From Lathyrus oleraceus (taxonomy: Eukaryota; Streptophyta; Magnoliopsida; Fabales; Fabaceae), in assembly GCF_024323335.1 (NCBI RefSeq), contig NC_066585.1, positions 533,090,582 through 533,154,581 of the forward strand: a stretch of DNA of 64,000 nucleotides, written 5' to 3'. Position 1 is the first letter of the stretch; each line of letters starts with the position of its first letter. This document shows, piece after piece, positions 22,428 through 35,226 of the stretch. A model generated the notes under the pieces. It was not told where the DNA came from and ran no database searches. It was given only the letters and a program-made list of their open reading frames with translations. The translations under genes were made by a program, and so were the position numbers.

Positions 22428-24994
22428 CTTGATTTAGAGATGAGTGTTTAACCATGATGTGGTTAACCCAAAGAATATATGGATGTCAAAGAAGATTGTG
22501 TGTTTGGCCCAAAAAGTATTGTAGATGAAGATTTTTGCGGTATTGAAGTGTTAAAGTGTTAAAGTGCTGAAGTGTGGAATGTGGGGAAAAAGACTTGATA
22601 GTTATTCTACTTGAATTGCACTATAGTCTATGGATGAAGGTGAACACTTTGAAAAACTAGGTCAGACGTCCCATATCTAAAGATATTCAGAATGAGGATA
22701 TGAATACTCCCTCTCATTCCTTCTCCACTACTTAAGACTTGTGGCACACAATTCATATCATAACTAATAAGTGTTGAGAGAAGAGTCTTTTGGTTGTGCT
22801 TGATGTCCAGAGTCTTTAGAGTCTTGAGTTGGTGTTTGACTTGGGTCTTCCAGTGTAATGCCAATACCAAGGTGCAACCCAATCAATTGATCAAGAAACC
22901 TATGACCACTTGAATGATTAGGGGGAAAGCATGCCAATGATTAAAAGGCCGAATACCAAAGTAATTAATTAATCAAGAATAAACTTGATCAACTAATCAA
23001 AGGGGTGAACATATCAAAACATACACTAAGCATATGGAAATGTAAGAAATTAACAAAGCTCTAAAAATTAGGATTAAACAAGTTAGCCTAATTTTTAATG
23101 AATTTCATGAAGCATTAAAGAAATTCCAATATTAAATTCAATTAAATTCTAAAAAGGAATCTACTCTAATTAACCAAATTCATGCATTTTTTATGAATTT
23201 ATCATGAATTAAAATGTGTATAGACATGAGCTAAAAATGATAGGAAAAGGTGACAAAAGAATTTAAAAAACAAGAATTAACGGAATATAAATTAACTATG
23301 CAGGGGTGCATAAACCAATGGATGTGCAGCCTGGAAACATAGGCTTTGGGCCTAACAAATAAGGCCCAAACACAAAGTATTGTCGTTGGCTTCAACACAG
23401 GTATCCTAAGCAAAACAGGGGTGTATGGATGCAAAACACCATGGGCTTATGGCCCTAAGCCCAATCCGAAAATGGCAAAGGGAGGGGAAAACTCAGCAAC
23501 AAGAATTATTTTTTCTACTCACCGTGTTTCATGTCATCTCTCTCTCAAGAGCACATCCACTGGAATTTTCGCTCCACCGCACCGGAGGCGGAGGAGTTGG
23601 CCAGAACAACCAAATATCACCACCAATCTACTCCTCTCAACCTCTTCTTTCTTAATCTCTCACCAATTCCTTCAAAACTGGAATTTTATTATTTACAACT
23701 GCAAGTTTTTCCATATGTTACTGTCAATAATAGGGTTACTCCCTATTTATATATTTGGATTTGCTTGCTCCTTAAGCAAAGCCCAAACTCTCAGCGCTAA
23801 CCCTATGTGAAAAAATCACATGAGCTCAAATTTGAGCTCTATTTTCTCAATTGTAATCTCAAACTCTTAGATTGTGACCTAGGGTTTTGAGACCCTAAAC
23901 CTTTACCCAATAAAACACCTACACACCTCAAGAAAACCTCAGACACAAAGCAACAACAACACAAGCAAGGTAGACACTCTAAATCAAACATTTTAGAAAC
24001 CCAGGGTGAAAATGAAACAATCTAGAGTTCTACATCACATTGCAAGCTAGTTTTCAAAGAAGAAACGAGATTCACATCACTATTAAGAGGAAATAAAGCC
24101 AAGGAAGCCTACCGATCTGAATGTTATCAGGGTGAAGGTCCACGAGGCCAATCCTTTTATCTACTATGATATCTCCTTTTCTTCCTCCTTCTTTAAGTTA
24201 CTTCTGTGTGAACTCTGGTGTTGTTGGTGTTGCATTTAGGTGAGGTTTATCTCTTCAAACTCTGAATTTCAATGTGAAATTCAGAGTAGAAATAAGATGT
24301 GAGTGAGCTTTAGTTATGGTTTTTTATAGTGTTTTAGAAGCATAACAGTAGGTAAATATTGGTCATTATGGATGGAATAGTAGAGTCTTATTTATAGGAA
24401 GTGAAATAAGGCTAAGGTCAGGTTGAAACGCATGTGAAGTTTGTTATCCACTCATCAATTTTCTTCTTATCCGTGTAAGCTTTTTTGAGATAGTGGTGAG
24501 GTGTCCTTGGGGAGAATATTTCTGTTAAGAGTTTTTGTTCCTTGAATCCCTAATTTCAAGGGATTTTTTATGAATGGATTATGCGTGAGTCCTGGCCAGA
24601 GAGATTGTTGTTTTGTGTTGTATGAAAACTCTTATCTCTCTCTTTTTTAAACAAACTAAGACCATATTAATCTTTCCCATTTAAAAACAAACAAAAGAAA
24701 TGAAATTAAAACACAAACAAAAACTCTCTTCATCCCTCATAAATACAACAACAAAATTTAGCAACAAAACCCATGAACCAAATAAAACATGAAAGCAATA
24801 AAAGGAAAACAGAAAGCTACTGACGATGGTAATTTCGTGGTTGCAAGAGGCGGTAGTTGTGAATGCTTTTTGTTGAAGCTTGTGATGGTATACAGGTGGT
24901 TGGGCGAGAGGGAGCGGAGGTTCCGGTTATGGTACGGTTGGTGGCACGCAGTGTGTGTCGTTACGGTGTCGACAAGGTGCAGTGAGAGTGAAGC

Positions 24995-24996
<2 letters not shown>

Positions 24997-25088
<92 letters not shown>
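24997..25088 (+). repeat. (GA)n microsatellite, about 46 units
   Basis: An uninterrupted GA dinucleotide run of about 92 bp inside the Tat-type LTR. The Arg/Glu-rich open frames over it are repeat translations. Confidence 0.95.
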
Positions 25089-25090
<2 letters not shown>

Positions 25091-26459
25091 TTGTAAACTC
25101 GTCGGAGTTTGCTTCGCTCTTCTGCTTCTGTTTTCAAACTCCTCTTTTCATGTTGTTGTTTGATGTTTTAGATGTATGTATGTTGGTTTCATGAAGGTTT
25201 GGCATGGAAGAGTTTATAGGTTAATGGTGATCATGAGTTTATGAAAATGGTAGTGGGGTTATTTCATGGAGTGTGTATATAAAGTTTTTTCCTACTAAAA
25301 ATTTCCTTTAAATTTTTTGAAAGAGAAACTACATAGAGAGTGAAGTGATTCAAGTGGTGTATGAAGTTAAATGTGATGTATAGTGGTGGAAGATTAATGA
25401 AAATGTAGGTGTGTAGTTAAGGTGCATGCACCATGAAAGAGGATATGGTTAAGTTGGTGTTGATGAAGAGTGAAGATGAATGGAATTATGTGTGTTTATG
25501 GTTGGAGTTAGTGAATTATGTGGAAGTTGGTTAAGGTTGTGAAGGGTCATATGTTGAGATGGAGGAAGAAATGCAGGTGAGGTAAGTGTTTTGTTGAGAG
25601 GGAGAGTTTTTTTTCCTTGTAGAGAGTTTTGTAGATTCCTTTATGGAAAGAAGAAAAATGAGATATATGCAGAGAAAAACGTTGGTGGGAGCAAAAAAGA
25701 GAGGGTTTTTCCTTGGTCAGCTCATGGAGAGAAAAAAAAAGAAACTCCCCCTTTTACTATGTGAGACGTGTTGGCTCATAAGAAAGAATTCAAGGCACAT
25801 TTTTTTACCTCTCTCAAAATGAAAAAAAAAACATTTTTTCATTAAGAAATGGTCACTCTTTCATAAAATGTTTTTTTTTGTTATTTTGAATGTTTAAAAA
25901 TAAGTTTAATAATTAAATTGAAAAAAATCAAAATCAAAATCAAACCAAATTAATTACTCACTTAATTCTATTAAATTTTGCTGATTATATTGACTAAAAA
26001 ACAAAAATAAAAGGATTATAAGTGAATAAAAATCGGACGCGAAAACGCTCGAAAAAATAAAATGAATGCACTAAATGATCAACGCGAAATATACTTTCGG
26101 AAAACAAACAAGTTTCGATCAAATTTTGAAGTAAAAAATGCTCAGTTGAAAAAACTCGGGCTGAACAAAATACGACTGTAAAAAGAGTCGAAAAAATAAA
26201 ACGAACATGTCAGGTTAAACTACACAAATCACATATTAATAAAACTGACGTTTGCAAGCTCGATTTTGAAAATTTTCACTCTCTAATTTTACGTACATTT
26301 GAGAGACGATTCAACCGGTTTGTCTGTATAATCAAAAATTTATTTTGGTTGATATTTTAAGCATTATGCAAGATGAAACACATGTTATGCTATGTAGATG
26401 ATACAAATGTCTGGTGAATGCATTGATTTATTGATTGTGGGTAAAATTAGGGTATGACA

Positions 26460-27329
26460 TTAGACTTAGAAGATTTGTGTTTCTTCTTGCATTCTGGTGC
26501 TATTTGAATCCAAGGTTCATCTTCCCACGTTTCTCAACTGTGCAATTTCCTTTCATTGATAAGTTATACCTCTTTTAATGTTTTAATTTAATCTTGCGCT
26601 CATATGACTAGTGGTGGTGTCATAATCACTGAGTAAATACGCCTTCATATTAGGAGATAATGTTGTGGTAGATGGAGGTAAAACCCCATTATAGTGGTAA
26701 TGCTCTTGATATTTCCTCCTCATCCCCATTTAGTTCTTAATTTTGAAGAACATGTCAATAGGGTTTTGGAAGGTGAATATCTTCTTTGTGGTCCTACTTT
26801 AGGAATAAGAGGGGAGTAGTGAGTATACAACCTTATCTTTTTCAGACTCACTCTTTCTTATGTGAACAGGTCAAATATGGATGAGGTCTTTTATTACCCA
26901 TCAGAAGTACCTATAATAATTCCATGTATGGAAAGTTTGAGACATCAAGTTGATCTTTCCTATCTAAAAACATAATCAATTTACTCTAAGCATGCAAGAC
27001 TATATTCTCCCAGCCCTTACCTTTCTATGAGGACTCCTTCAAAGTAGCACATGAAATAACTTCTGAGAATTAAATTTGTGGTTGTTATCTTAGTTGCGGT
27101 GTTTTGATGCATGACATTGAGTTCAAAGAATACGGGCTCCGACTTCCTTTTAATTTCTTCAAGAAAAAACTTTTGATGAACCTTACTCTGGATCTTTCAC
27201 AATTATAACCACCGACATGGGCTTAAGTTCGTGGTTTTTAGATCATGCGTATGTATCTTTACACTCGTCTCTATAATTATATATTTTCTCCCTTCTTCCA
27301 ACCACATGAGGGGAGAGGGTGAATTGTGA
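26460..27329. other. Unassigned sequence
   Basis: No family-level signal was recognised. Short open stretches exist but are broken by stops in every frame. It is probably old element sequence between the Tat LTR and the SIRE-like copia remnant. Confidence 0.5.
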
Positions 27330-27371
27330 TATTCAAAATTTGAGATTAATTTATAAAAAAATTAATTTCGA

Positions 27372-27418
<47 letters not shown>

Positions 27419-28519
27419 GATAGAGAGAAGAATAAGAAGAGCTATAGACATTGGAAAGCAAATAAAGAAAGAAGGGATATGGAGATTTCAATAAAGATTT
27501 ATACAAGTTTGGTTTAACTATTTAGCCTACTCCTGTCCTCAAGAGTTTTCTCTCGAGATTTCAACTAAATAACTACCTTGAGCTTTTATAGTATCAATCT
27601 AAACAAGCTTCAACTACAACTTGAGGTTTTGTACAAGATCAGACCATGAACCTTTTAACAACAACTAGAGTTTTTGCATATACACAAGTCAAGAATTTTC
27701 ACTCAAGATTTTTTTCCGAGGTTTATCTTGCAACCCTTAAGTCTTTTACAATGATATTGTTCAAGACAATCACACTCTTGAATAAATTAAAATTTAATTT
27801 AACACCAGTACAACAAAACTCCCTGAAGGGACTTTTCACTCTTTTGAAACTAATGAAACTCTAGTGAAAACATTTTTTAGAGAGAAAGAGAGTATAAAAA
27901 AGGTTTCTATTCAGAAAATTGGTGTGAGTTAATCGATTAAATGCATGTTTTAATTTATTATAACAACCTTAAAAACATAAAACTTAATCCAAAAAAAAGA
28001 AACCCTAAAATATTTATGTACTTTAATTGATTCCATACATGTCTGGATTGGTTTTTAAGAAGTTTAATAAAATTAGAATAGGTTTTAAAAAGTTTTTTTT
28101 TGTGTGTGTATGTTATTTCCTTCGGAACTTTACTCTTGTTCCTTTTACAATAGACATGTCACTCTAAGGAGCTAAATGTAGGACCATATGAGCTTTCACA
28201 CTTTCTCACTATCACAACTTTAAGATTTCAAGTTCCTTTGGTTGATTCAATGATTGATTAACACTTCAATTTGAACTTGAATCATATGATTAACGAGGCT
28301 TAAGATAACTTCTTCTTAATCAAATGCCATCCTCAGGAACTATTAGACATTTTCAATCAAATCCCACTTTGACAGATCTAACAATAAACTCTTAATAAGA
28401 GCTATCAACATAAAAACTATATGACTTATGGAGTTATTTTATTTTGATCTTATTTAAAATTGTCTTCTTTTCATCATCAAAACTAACTAATAGTTTTACC
28501 TATACAAAACATAGATCCA
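27330..28519 (-). mobile_element. SIRE-like copia 3' LTR (decayed)
   Basis: Read on the minus strand the LTR starts TGGATCTATGTTTTG at 28519, right after a G-rich purine tract, with TTTTGATGATGAAAAG soon after as in SIRE/Maximus LTRs. The segment 27870-28110 is repeated, diverged, at 32655-33085. The far end near 27330 is estimated. An AT microsatellite interrupts it at 27375-27412. Confidence 0.5.
27375..27412 (+). repeat. (AT)n microsatellite
   Basis: A perfect AT run of 19 units. Confidence 0.95.
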
Positions 28520-28540
28520 TACTCCCCCCCTCCCCTTTTA
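28520..28540 (-). promoter_or_regulatory. Polypurine tract, SIRE-like copia
   Basis: On the minus strand, AAAAGGGGAGGGGGGGAGTA immediately precedes the LTR start at 28519. Confidence 0.6.
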
Positions 28541-29111
28541 ACGCTGACTACACATATCTTAATGATATTGTAAAATAAATTAAAAAATTAAAAATATTGG
28601 AGTGATTAAACTTCCCTTCACAGATAAAGAGAGTATACTCTACTCGCCTTGAGAGTATACTTTGTCCCCCTTTGTCATTATCAAAAAGGATGATAAAGAA
28701 ACAGCACATATATGACATATATCATATAGAGAAATGGAGGAAGGAGAAAGAAGAAGAAACACCTGGTATTTTAATCCATTCATGATTTATTTAAGATTTA
28801 TAACTCAATTCTTATGAAAAATAAGTTTTTTTTAGGAAGGGTTTTGTAAAACCATCTTCCAGTTGATTAGATGAGGACACAAACTAAATTACACAATCTT
28901 TTATTTATATGATCCTGATAAAATAATGTGTTATATCAATGTGTTTAGTCTGAGAGTGAAGGCACAAATTCTTGTGAGATTTACGATGCTAGTATTATTG
29001 CATTTTATCCATATAACTTGCACACAACAACTAGCCGCAATGAGGTATACTATTTCAACAATGGATAATGTAACACTCACTTACTTATGTTATGCCATGA
29101 GACAAGAGAGT
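28541..29111. mobile_element. SIRE-like copia 3' noncoding part
   Basis: This lies between the RNase H end and the polypurine tract. It is AT-rich, with stops in all frames and no recognised motif except a purine-rich stretch near 28735-28765. Confidence 0.45.
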
Positions 29112-29760
29112 TTATAAGAAAATGGCACGTAATGCTGACACTTTCCCTATCCAATTTATAACAAGTGAAATCAAATCAAAGTACCCAACTAAATTATAAT
29201 TTGTCCCGTTGGGGTACCACAAACCCATAAGTGGTGTGCAAGTGAGATACCTCATAAAGCATTTGATTGCAATGATATAAGATTCTTCGGGGTTTTCTTG
29301 AAAATATGCACATAAAGAGACAACAAATATGATATCAAAATGAGAAGTAGTAAGATAAAGGAGAGAGCTTATCATACCGTGATATTTTCTTTCTTTTACT
29401 ACCTTTCTTTCTTCATCCATATCTAAACTGCACGATGTACTCACTAGATTTGAGATTAGTTTTGATTTATTCATGCCGAATTTTTTTAGTAATTCTTTGC
29501 AATAATTTTCTTGATTGACATTGGTGCCTTCCCTTGATTGATGAATTTTCATTTAAAGAAAGTACTATAACTCTCCCATCATACACATTTCAAACTCATT
29601 ATGCATTATATCAAAGAATTCATTGCACAAGGATTCGTTAGTAGCATCGAATATGATTTCATTAACATAAAGAGGTTTGTATAAACCTTTCCTATTTAAT
29701 TTTTTTTTCAAGTAGAAATTTGCTCGAACGTTCGTACCAAGTCCGAGGGGCATGTTTCAA
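29112..29760 (-). pseudogene. Copia reverse transcriptase / RNase H remnant
   Basis: Two frames, 29753-29565 and 29552-29112, encode the second half of a SIRE-type reverse transcriptase. YVNEIIFDATNESLCNEF is the YVDD motif region with the catalytic Asp pair changed to Asn-Glu. It is followed by FEMCMMGEL. IHQSREGTNVNQENYCKELL, KKFGMNKSK and the connection domain (YHGMISSLLYLTTSHFDIIF) come next. The two frames are offset near 29555. With YVDD altered and the frame broken, the enzyme is dead. Confidence 0.8.
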
Positions 29761-32090
29761 ATCGTAGAGAGCCTTCTTTAAGCTTGAAGACAAGATCAAG
29801 AAAATAAGAATTTTAAAACCCTAAGAGTTTTATCAACATACACTTCCTCTTGGATTTAATTATTTAATAACATGCTCTTTACATTCATTTTTAAGAGCGT
29901 AAAATTCAAAAAATGCATGAGAAATCTAAAAGTATACTTATGGCCCATAATCAATAGATTGTACTATTTTGCAAAGAGTATTGTTTTATTTATTAAAATA
30001 TTTATATCTTCATCAAACTTGTTGCAAAAGACCCATTTGTTTCCAATTACTTCATTAGATAAAGGTTTGGAAACTTGTTTCTCTCAAAGTGATTTAATTC
30101 ATCTTGCATAATAAAAGTCCAATGTCAGTTAACCAGAGTCTCGTCAACTTCCTTTGGTTCAATTTGGAAAATAAAAATTCATAAAGTTACATACTTGTCT
30201 AAGTGAGTGTTGAGTTGTAACTCCCTTAAAAATATCTCAAATGATATTTTGGATTAGATAAAGTTGTGTAGTTCTCCATTCTTTGAAAGATCCTAATGAT
30301 TAACACTTAATTCTAATTTAGATGGTGTTCTATTTTACATTGGTCTTTTAATTGATCCTTGTCTTTATCTACATTCATCTTGGTCTTTATTTTTATTTTG
30401 ATCCTCTAGGAGAGTGTTCTTTAGAATATCTGCACAACAAAGAATTTTATCTCTACTATAAAAGGGACTAGTTCATCAAAGGTAACATGTACGGATTCTT
30501 CTATAATCATGATATTTTCAAAAAAAAATTAAAAGAGAAAACATAACTTTTATTTTGGAGTTTTTAAAGACCTTCTATATAGAATAATTTGATGATACTC
30601 TATTACCTTTGACACACAACAAACTTAAAGCTAAGAAAATTGTGTGATATAATTTCAATAATCAGAACAACTCAACAGTCTCATATCCAACAAATTTACC
30701 TTTACATTTTATCATAAGAAGAAACTTCTCTCGTATGAGTTAAATAAAATAAAATATTCATCTTTTTAGTCCTATGATTTGAACATGCACTTTCAATATG
30801 ACATTTTGAGTCTGAACGTTCAACTATATCTGCATCACAATTAAATTTTTTTTACCTTTGGCAACCAAATCTTTTTGGATCCTTTTGCTTTAGAGGACTA
30901 CATATTATAATTACAAAAGTAAGATGAACCCGTAGAAGTGAGAAGGTGGATGGACATTTTTACTATTATGAATTTTCTTAACAAAGCAAACTAGAGCGAC
31001 AATGCTATTTTTCTTGCAATAATTACATTTAAGAGTATATATTTGGAGGTCTTATTATCAAGACATATGTAGCGAAAACTTTTCAAATTATTTTTGGATT
31101 CATAACCAAGACGAACTTTATTATAAGACGGTATTTGATTATCGAGAAGAAGATTCAAGTTCTCTCTTTATTTGGTAAACTTATAAATCGTGTTCTTCAA
31201 ATAGTAAATTTTATTTTTCAAATCATTGCATTATTAACACTTAGTATGTTCAACCATAACCTCGTGAGAAGGAAAAGTAGGAGAATAATTTTGAATTAAA
31301 ATACTTTATTTTTCTCTAAGGCTATCTATTTCTTTTAATAAATGTTTATTTTCTTTTTCAACGGAAGTGCTAGTAGTCTTAGAAGTAGAAACAAGGTGTT
31401 ATAATTTACTTGAACTAATCTAGATCGGTCAAAGACACAAATAGTCAAGGCTAAAATAAACTCAAATTCACTCCACAAGGCCCAAGGTATAAAAGTTATC
31501 TCACACTAAAAGAAATGTATATTTTATGATCTCCATTTTTCACTACACTTATATTGCATCTTGAATTGACTTAGGCATTGAAATACTAACCTTGCAGATC
31601 TACCCCTGCGCCACCGTTTCGGAGATCCACACCACCAATCCTCGATTCTTCATCACCTACTTCAACTATTTCTGGTTCCAGTACGAAACAAATCCCTATC
31701 TAACATTTTGCATATAAAAAATAACTCATTATAAGTAAAGTATAAAGTTATAGTATTTACCTTATTTAGTTCATGTTTGTTAGGGGACATATGTATGTTT
31801 CTTCCTGTTTTTCAGATTCATCGAAGGATTCCATGTCATTTTCGTCCCATGCAATGTCAGCTATTTTTGAATATTTTTATGGTCTTTTATATCTTCTAGA
31901 TTTCATTTGATTCTACAAACATTATGGCTTTATATGAGCTTTATTTCTACATAGGAAGCAAGTTGGAATGACGATTGATCTTTCTTTAATTTTCTTATGA
32001 AATTTTGAAATTTATTTTTCGAGCCTTAGGAATTCCTTAAATTTGTGAAACATGAGATTCATGTATTCATCACCTGTACTCTGGCAGTCT
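29761..32090 (-). mobile_element. Degenerate SIRE-like copia interior
   Basis: This covers the expected integrase and protease span. Only scattered minus-strand similarity can be seen and no open frame longer than about 60 codons remains. It is very AT-rich and heavily mutated. The annotation rests on position between the gag and reverse-transcriptase remnants. Confidence 0.45.
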
Positions 32091-32400
32091 TCATCTTTTG
32101 ACTCCATGTCTTTGACATGTGTAACATTTAGAACTAGAACTTTTTTTGTTGCCTACTTCATCCTCAACTAGTCTTTTTATCTCCATTTCGTGTTCTTGCA
32201 ACTTTTTAAACAAGGTAGTTAAATCCATATAAGACAAGTCCTTATATTCACAAATCATAGTGAATTTAGGTTGCCTGGTATGGTTTAAACATCTAAGAGC
32301 TTTTATAACCCAATCCTCAATTTGAAAAACTTTGCCCAGAGTTTTGATATGATTCACAATGTGAATATAATATTTTTCCATATCCTGAATATTTTTTCAG
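32091..32400 (-). pseudogene. Copia gag fragment (UBN2-like)
   Basis: The 96-codon minus-strand frame from 32381 reads HIVNHIKTLGKVFQIEDWVI, KALRCLNHT, then LTTLFKKLQEHEMEIKRLVE. This is the C-terminal gag half of SIRE-type elements, followed by CYTCQRHG, the first half of a zinc knuckle, before the frame stops. The N-terminal gag is missing or unreadable toward 32650. Confidence 0.65.
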
Positions 32401-32654
32401 GTTCCATTATAAAAAGCTCGTACTCATGGATCAATGTGTACATCCTAGCAATTTTTACCTCAGTTGTATCTTCATGGGTAATTTGAAAGATGTCTCATAT
32501 TTCTCTTGTACTATCATAGTAAGAAACACACAAAAACTCATCAATTCTAAGAGCGACAATGATAATATGTTTCACTTTAAAGTTACATTGTATTTTTACC
32601 TAATCTTCATTGATCCAAATTTCTCTATCTTTGTTTTCACAACACCATTAACTT

Positions 32655-33085
32655 GATGTTTGGGGAAAGAGAATATCAAGAATATCAGAAAGGTTTTTAT
32701 TCATAAAATTATGTGAAATGGGAGAATCCTCCTTTATATAGAAAAATATTTGGCTCAAAAAACAAAATAATTCACGAGTCAAATAAATGAGTTAATTGAT
32801 TAATAACATGTTTTAATAGATTAAAACAACCTTAAGAACAGAAACCTTAATCAAGAAAAGAAAACCCTAAAATGACTATATACTTTAACAAAAAAATGAT
32901 TTTTCTAATCGATTAGAAAGAATTTCTCTTTCTTTAAATCGATTTGACAAAAGTTTTAATCGATTAGGCAGTGAGTTAGCTTTCCTAATCAAATAAAAAC
33001 ACTTTTTAATTGATTCCATACTTGTATAGATTGATTTTAAATCAGTTTGATCAAATTAGAAGAGTATTTTTTAAGTATTGCGTGT
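32655..33085 (-). mobile_element. SIRE-like copia 5' LTR fragment
   Basis: This matches 27870-28110 in order: GAGTTAATTGATTAA and ACATGTTTTAAT-like block, CAACCTTAA, AAACCCTAAAAT and TTAATTGATTCCATAC. Both outer parts of the LTR are missing. It ends in a GT-rich microsatellite at the same point as the other copy. Confidence 0.5.
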
Positions 33086-33127
33086 GTGCGTGTCGTGTGT
33101 GTGCGCGTATGTGTGTGTGTGTGTGCA
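33082..33127 (+). repeat. GT-rich microsatellite
   Basis: Imperfect (GT)n/(GTGC)n run at the end of the LTR fragment. Confidence 0.85.
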
Positions 33128-34424
33128 TGCTCGTGTTGGAGGTTGACACTGATAGAGTGGCCGATCTGGCCTATAGGATGTTAATATATGCTTGATGAAT
33201 GCATTCTTTATTTGGCATGCCTGATGGACCTTACTTGTTCCTCATTAAAATTATAAGGGGGGATTATTTACCAATGAGAATATTTATAATCAAGCACTTT
33301 CCAAACTCCAGGTGAAGAAACTAACAACCAAATTTACTAAAAGAGGAAATAGGTTTCTGCAATGTCGAGGTCTTCATAAGATGGAGAATGGGAGTTTAAA
33401 GTCTTTAAAGCAGGAAGTAAAAGATCTAAGGGAATGAAAAAAATCATCATCCATTTCTATTCAAGGAGAAGTGTGTATGCGATTCCTAGGACAATGTTCT
33501 TTTAGGAGAAAATAGAGTCACCGAAGATCAACTGCAGCAGGCCGAAGAGGTATGATCTTTTGACTGCAGAAAATACTAGACAGAAGAAGCTTTATGTTCA
33601 GGCTAAAGTAGATAGTATTGAGTCCAAGCATTTGTGTCTTTTAAGACCATGATTATATATCTTTGTAAGAACGTTAAGGATTGTAAGGCTGAATATATTG
33701 TGTTCTTGAGGGCCATGATGCATGTACACAGTTTTTTTAATAAATATTTTTCATATCTCTTTTTGGGAAAAGGATCTTGGTGATTGTAACAAGCCTCATA
33801 TTTTTGTATTACCACTTGTTATGGGGTATAAATACTTATTTTCTAATATATTTTTTTCCATTTCTTTTAATTTGTGCATATCTTTTTCCATCATCCATGG
33901 TTTTGACCTTTTGTGTGTATCTCGTCGATATAAACTTCCTCGACCAAAGGGTGTCTTTCGCTTGCCCTACTTTTTTGGGTTACAACCTTAAATAGAGTGT
34001 GAATCACTTTTGGGTAATGTTTATCTTTTAGATGGATAATCAAGAAGAGAGCCATATTGCCATTATAGATGGCTTATTTAGGACTTTTTCATTTCTTTGT
34101 GGGAGGATTAATGCCTTATTTTTGGTCGATCCTCTTGAGGGACAATTTTATTTCCGTGTCTTTCACTTGACAGTGCATTTAAGGATGATGTCTTTAAATA
34201 AAATATATTATATTTTCTTCGAGCGGATGTTTTAGAGTCCTTTCGACTTGTATGTGTTCTTTGGGAGTTTGTCTCTTTATTGAGTCTGATCATATTAGGC
34301 TTATTATTATCATAAAGGCATATGAAATGTTTTGCGGGAAATATTATTGAAGGTTATATTTGAAACGACAAAGCTTAAATAAATTGACAAAGAACAAAAC
34401 CAAATAAAATGTCAAAAACTATTT
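33128..34424. other. Unassigned sequence
   Basis: No recognised gene. The longest frames (33722-33991, and 34032-34235 on the + strand) have no family resemblance and no conserved motif. It is probably decayed element sequence. Confidence 0.45.
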
Positions 34425-34640
34425 CCTCCGTCTCATAGAAAGTATCTCATTTGCATATTTTTTATATCTCAAAATAAACGTCCTTTTAGAATACCAATAC
34501 ACCATTTATTATTTTTCTCACTACTATACCCCTATTTATTAACTTTCACTCTTTTCAACAACTCCACTAACTATAATAAATAAGGATATTTTAGTAAACG
34601 ATACTAATTTTATTATTAAAATCAACACATCTAATAATTT
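34425..34640 (+). mobile_element. Mariner/Stowaway-like MITE, one end
   Basis: The sequence starts TTCCTCCGTCTCATAGAAAG, the familiar terminal style of plant Stowaway/mariner MITEs (CTCCCTCCGTCYCA), and continues with GTATCTCATTTGC. No matching reverse end (GACGGAGG) is found before the copia LTR at 34651. The copy is therefore truncated or the other end has decayed. Confidence 0.5.
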
Positions 34641-34650
34641 TCTCAAGAAC

Positions 34651-34896
34651 TGTTAAATATCTTGGGCTTCTTATATTATTGGGTTTCTAATGTTGCGAGA
34701 CCCATTTGGATTTTTGGTAGTTGGTTGTTAATTTTGTTAATGTTTACTATAATTGTAAATTTCTTTTCTCGTTAGAAGATAGAAGTATATATTCTTCTTC
34801 TTCTTCTTCTTTTTTGTACATAATGAGAAATACAGAAATTACATTCATAATGAAGCTCTTATCAGCAATGTGCTTCCACTACATTGTATATCAACA
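34651..34896 (+). mobile_element. Ale/Ivana-like copia 5' LTR (246 bp)
   Basis: Starts TGTTAAATATCTTGGG and ends TATATCAACA, followed directly by the primer-binding site. The short length fits Ale/Ivana-type copia elements. The 3' LTR is not in the window. Confidence 0.75.
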
Positions 34897-34909
34897 TGGT
34901 ATCACGAGC
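34897..34909 (+). promoter_or_regulatory. Primer-binding site (initiator Met tRNA)
   Basis: TGGTATCACGAGC starts at the first base after the LTR. It is the copia initiator-Met tRNA site with one extra C. Confidence 0.8.
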
Positions 34910-34972
34910 TATATGTCGCGGTAGCCATTCTACCTCTGCTTCTTCTTTTCTTCTTTCTTTTCTCCTTCAACA

Positions 34973-35226
34973 ATGGTTATCGCCCCTTACTTTGATTTTA
35001 CAACAAACTCTGCAAACCCCTATTACCTTCATCCGAATGAGAATCCAACTCTCATTCTTGTTTCCCCTCTTATCAATGCCAATAATTATCACATATGGTC
35101 CCATTCTATGGAAATTGCTCTCATCTCCAAGAACAAACACCAATTCATCGATGGATCCTTACTCAAACCCTTGCCTACTGATCCACTTCATGCACCCTGA
35201 ACAAGATGCAACACCATGGTCCTTGC
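34973..35226 (+). pseudogene. Ale/Ivana-like gag, part 1 (split by Ogre)
   Basis: The frame starts at ATG 34973 and shows the family N-terminus YYLHPNENPTLILVSPLINA, then YHIWSHSMEIALISKNKHQF and IDGSL. A TGA at 35198-35200 stands where the family has Trp. The frame continues past it to RCNTMVL, where it is cut at 35226 by the Ogre LTR. The same reading frame resumes after the target duplication at 53963. The two halves are one gene separated by an 18.7-kb insertion. Confidence 0.85.
35222..35226 (+). repeat. Target-site duplication CTTGC, left
   Basis: CTTGC directly before the LTR edge TGTCGCATTA; identical to 53958-53962. Confidence 0.95.

Larger units (their letters stand above)
21400..26459 (-). 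mobile_element. Probable solo Tat/Ogre-type LTR (about 5 kb)
   Basis: The right edge at 26459, read on the minus strand, starts TGTCATACCCTAATTTT. The left end (about 21400-21620) matches the LTR end of the Ogre element. Shared blocks are a TTATTTATTCC-like stretch, GGGTAAGGAAGTCGGTTATG and GTATTAGTACCTCTC (compare 35279-35405). Both LTR ends with no gag-pol between them indicate a solo LTR of about 5.06 kb. The exact left base and a target duplication could not be fixed. Inside are a 39-bp tandem repeat and a long GA microsatellite. Confidence 0.6.

Noticed and set aside
24789..25194. Arg/Glu-rich open frames
   Set aside because: They are translations of the (GA)n microsatellite.
34425..34640. 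Complete Stowaway MITE
   Set aside because: Only one terminal motif was found and no TA duplication or second inverted end, so it is listed as a one-ended fragment.
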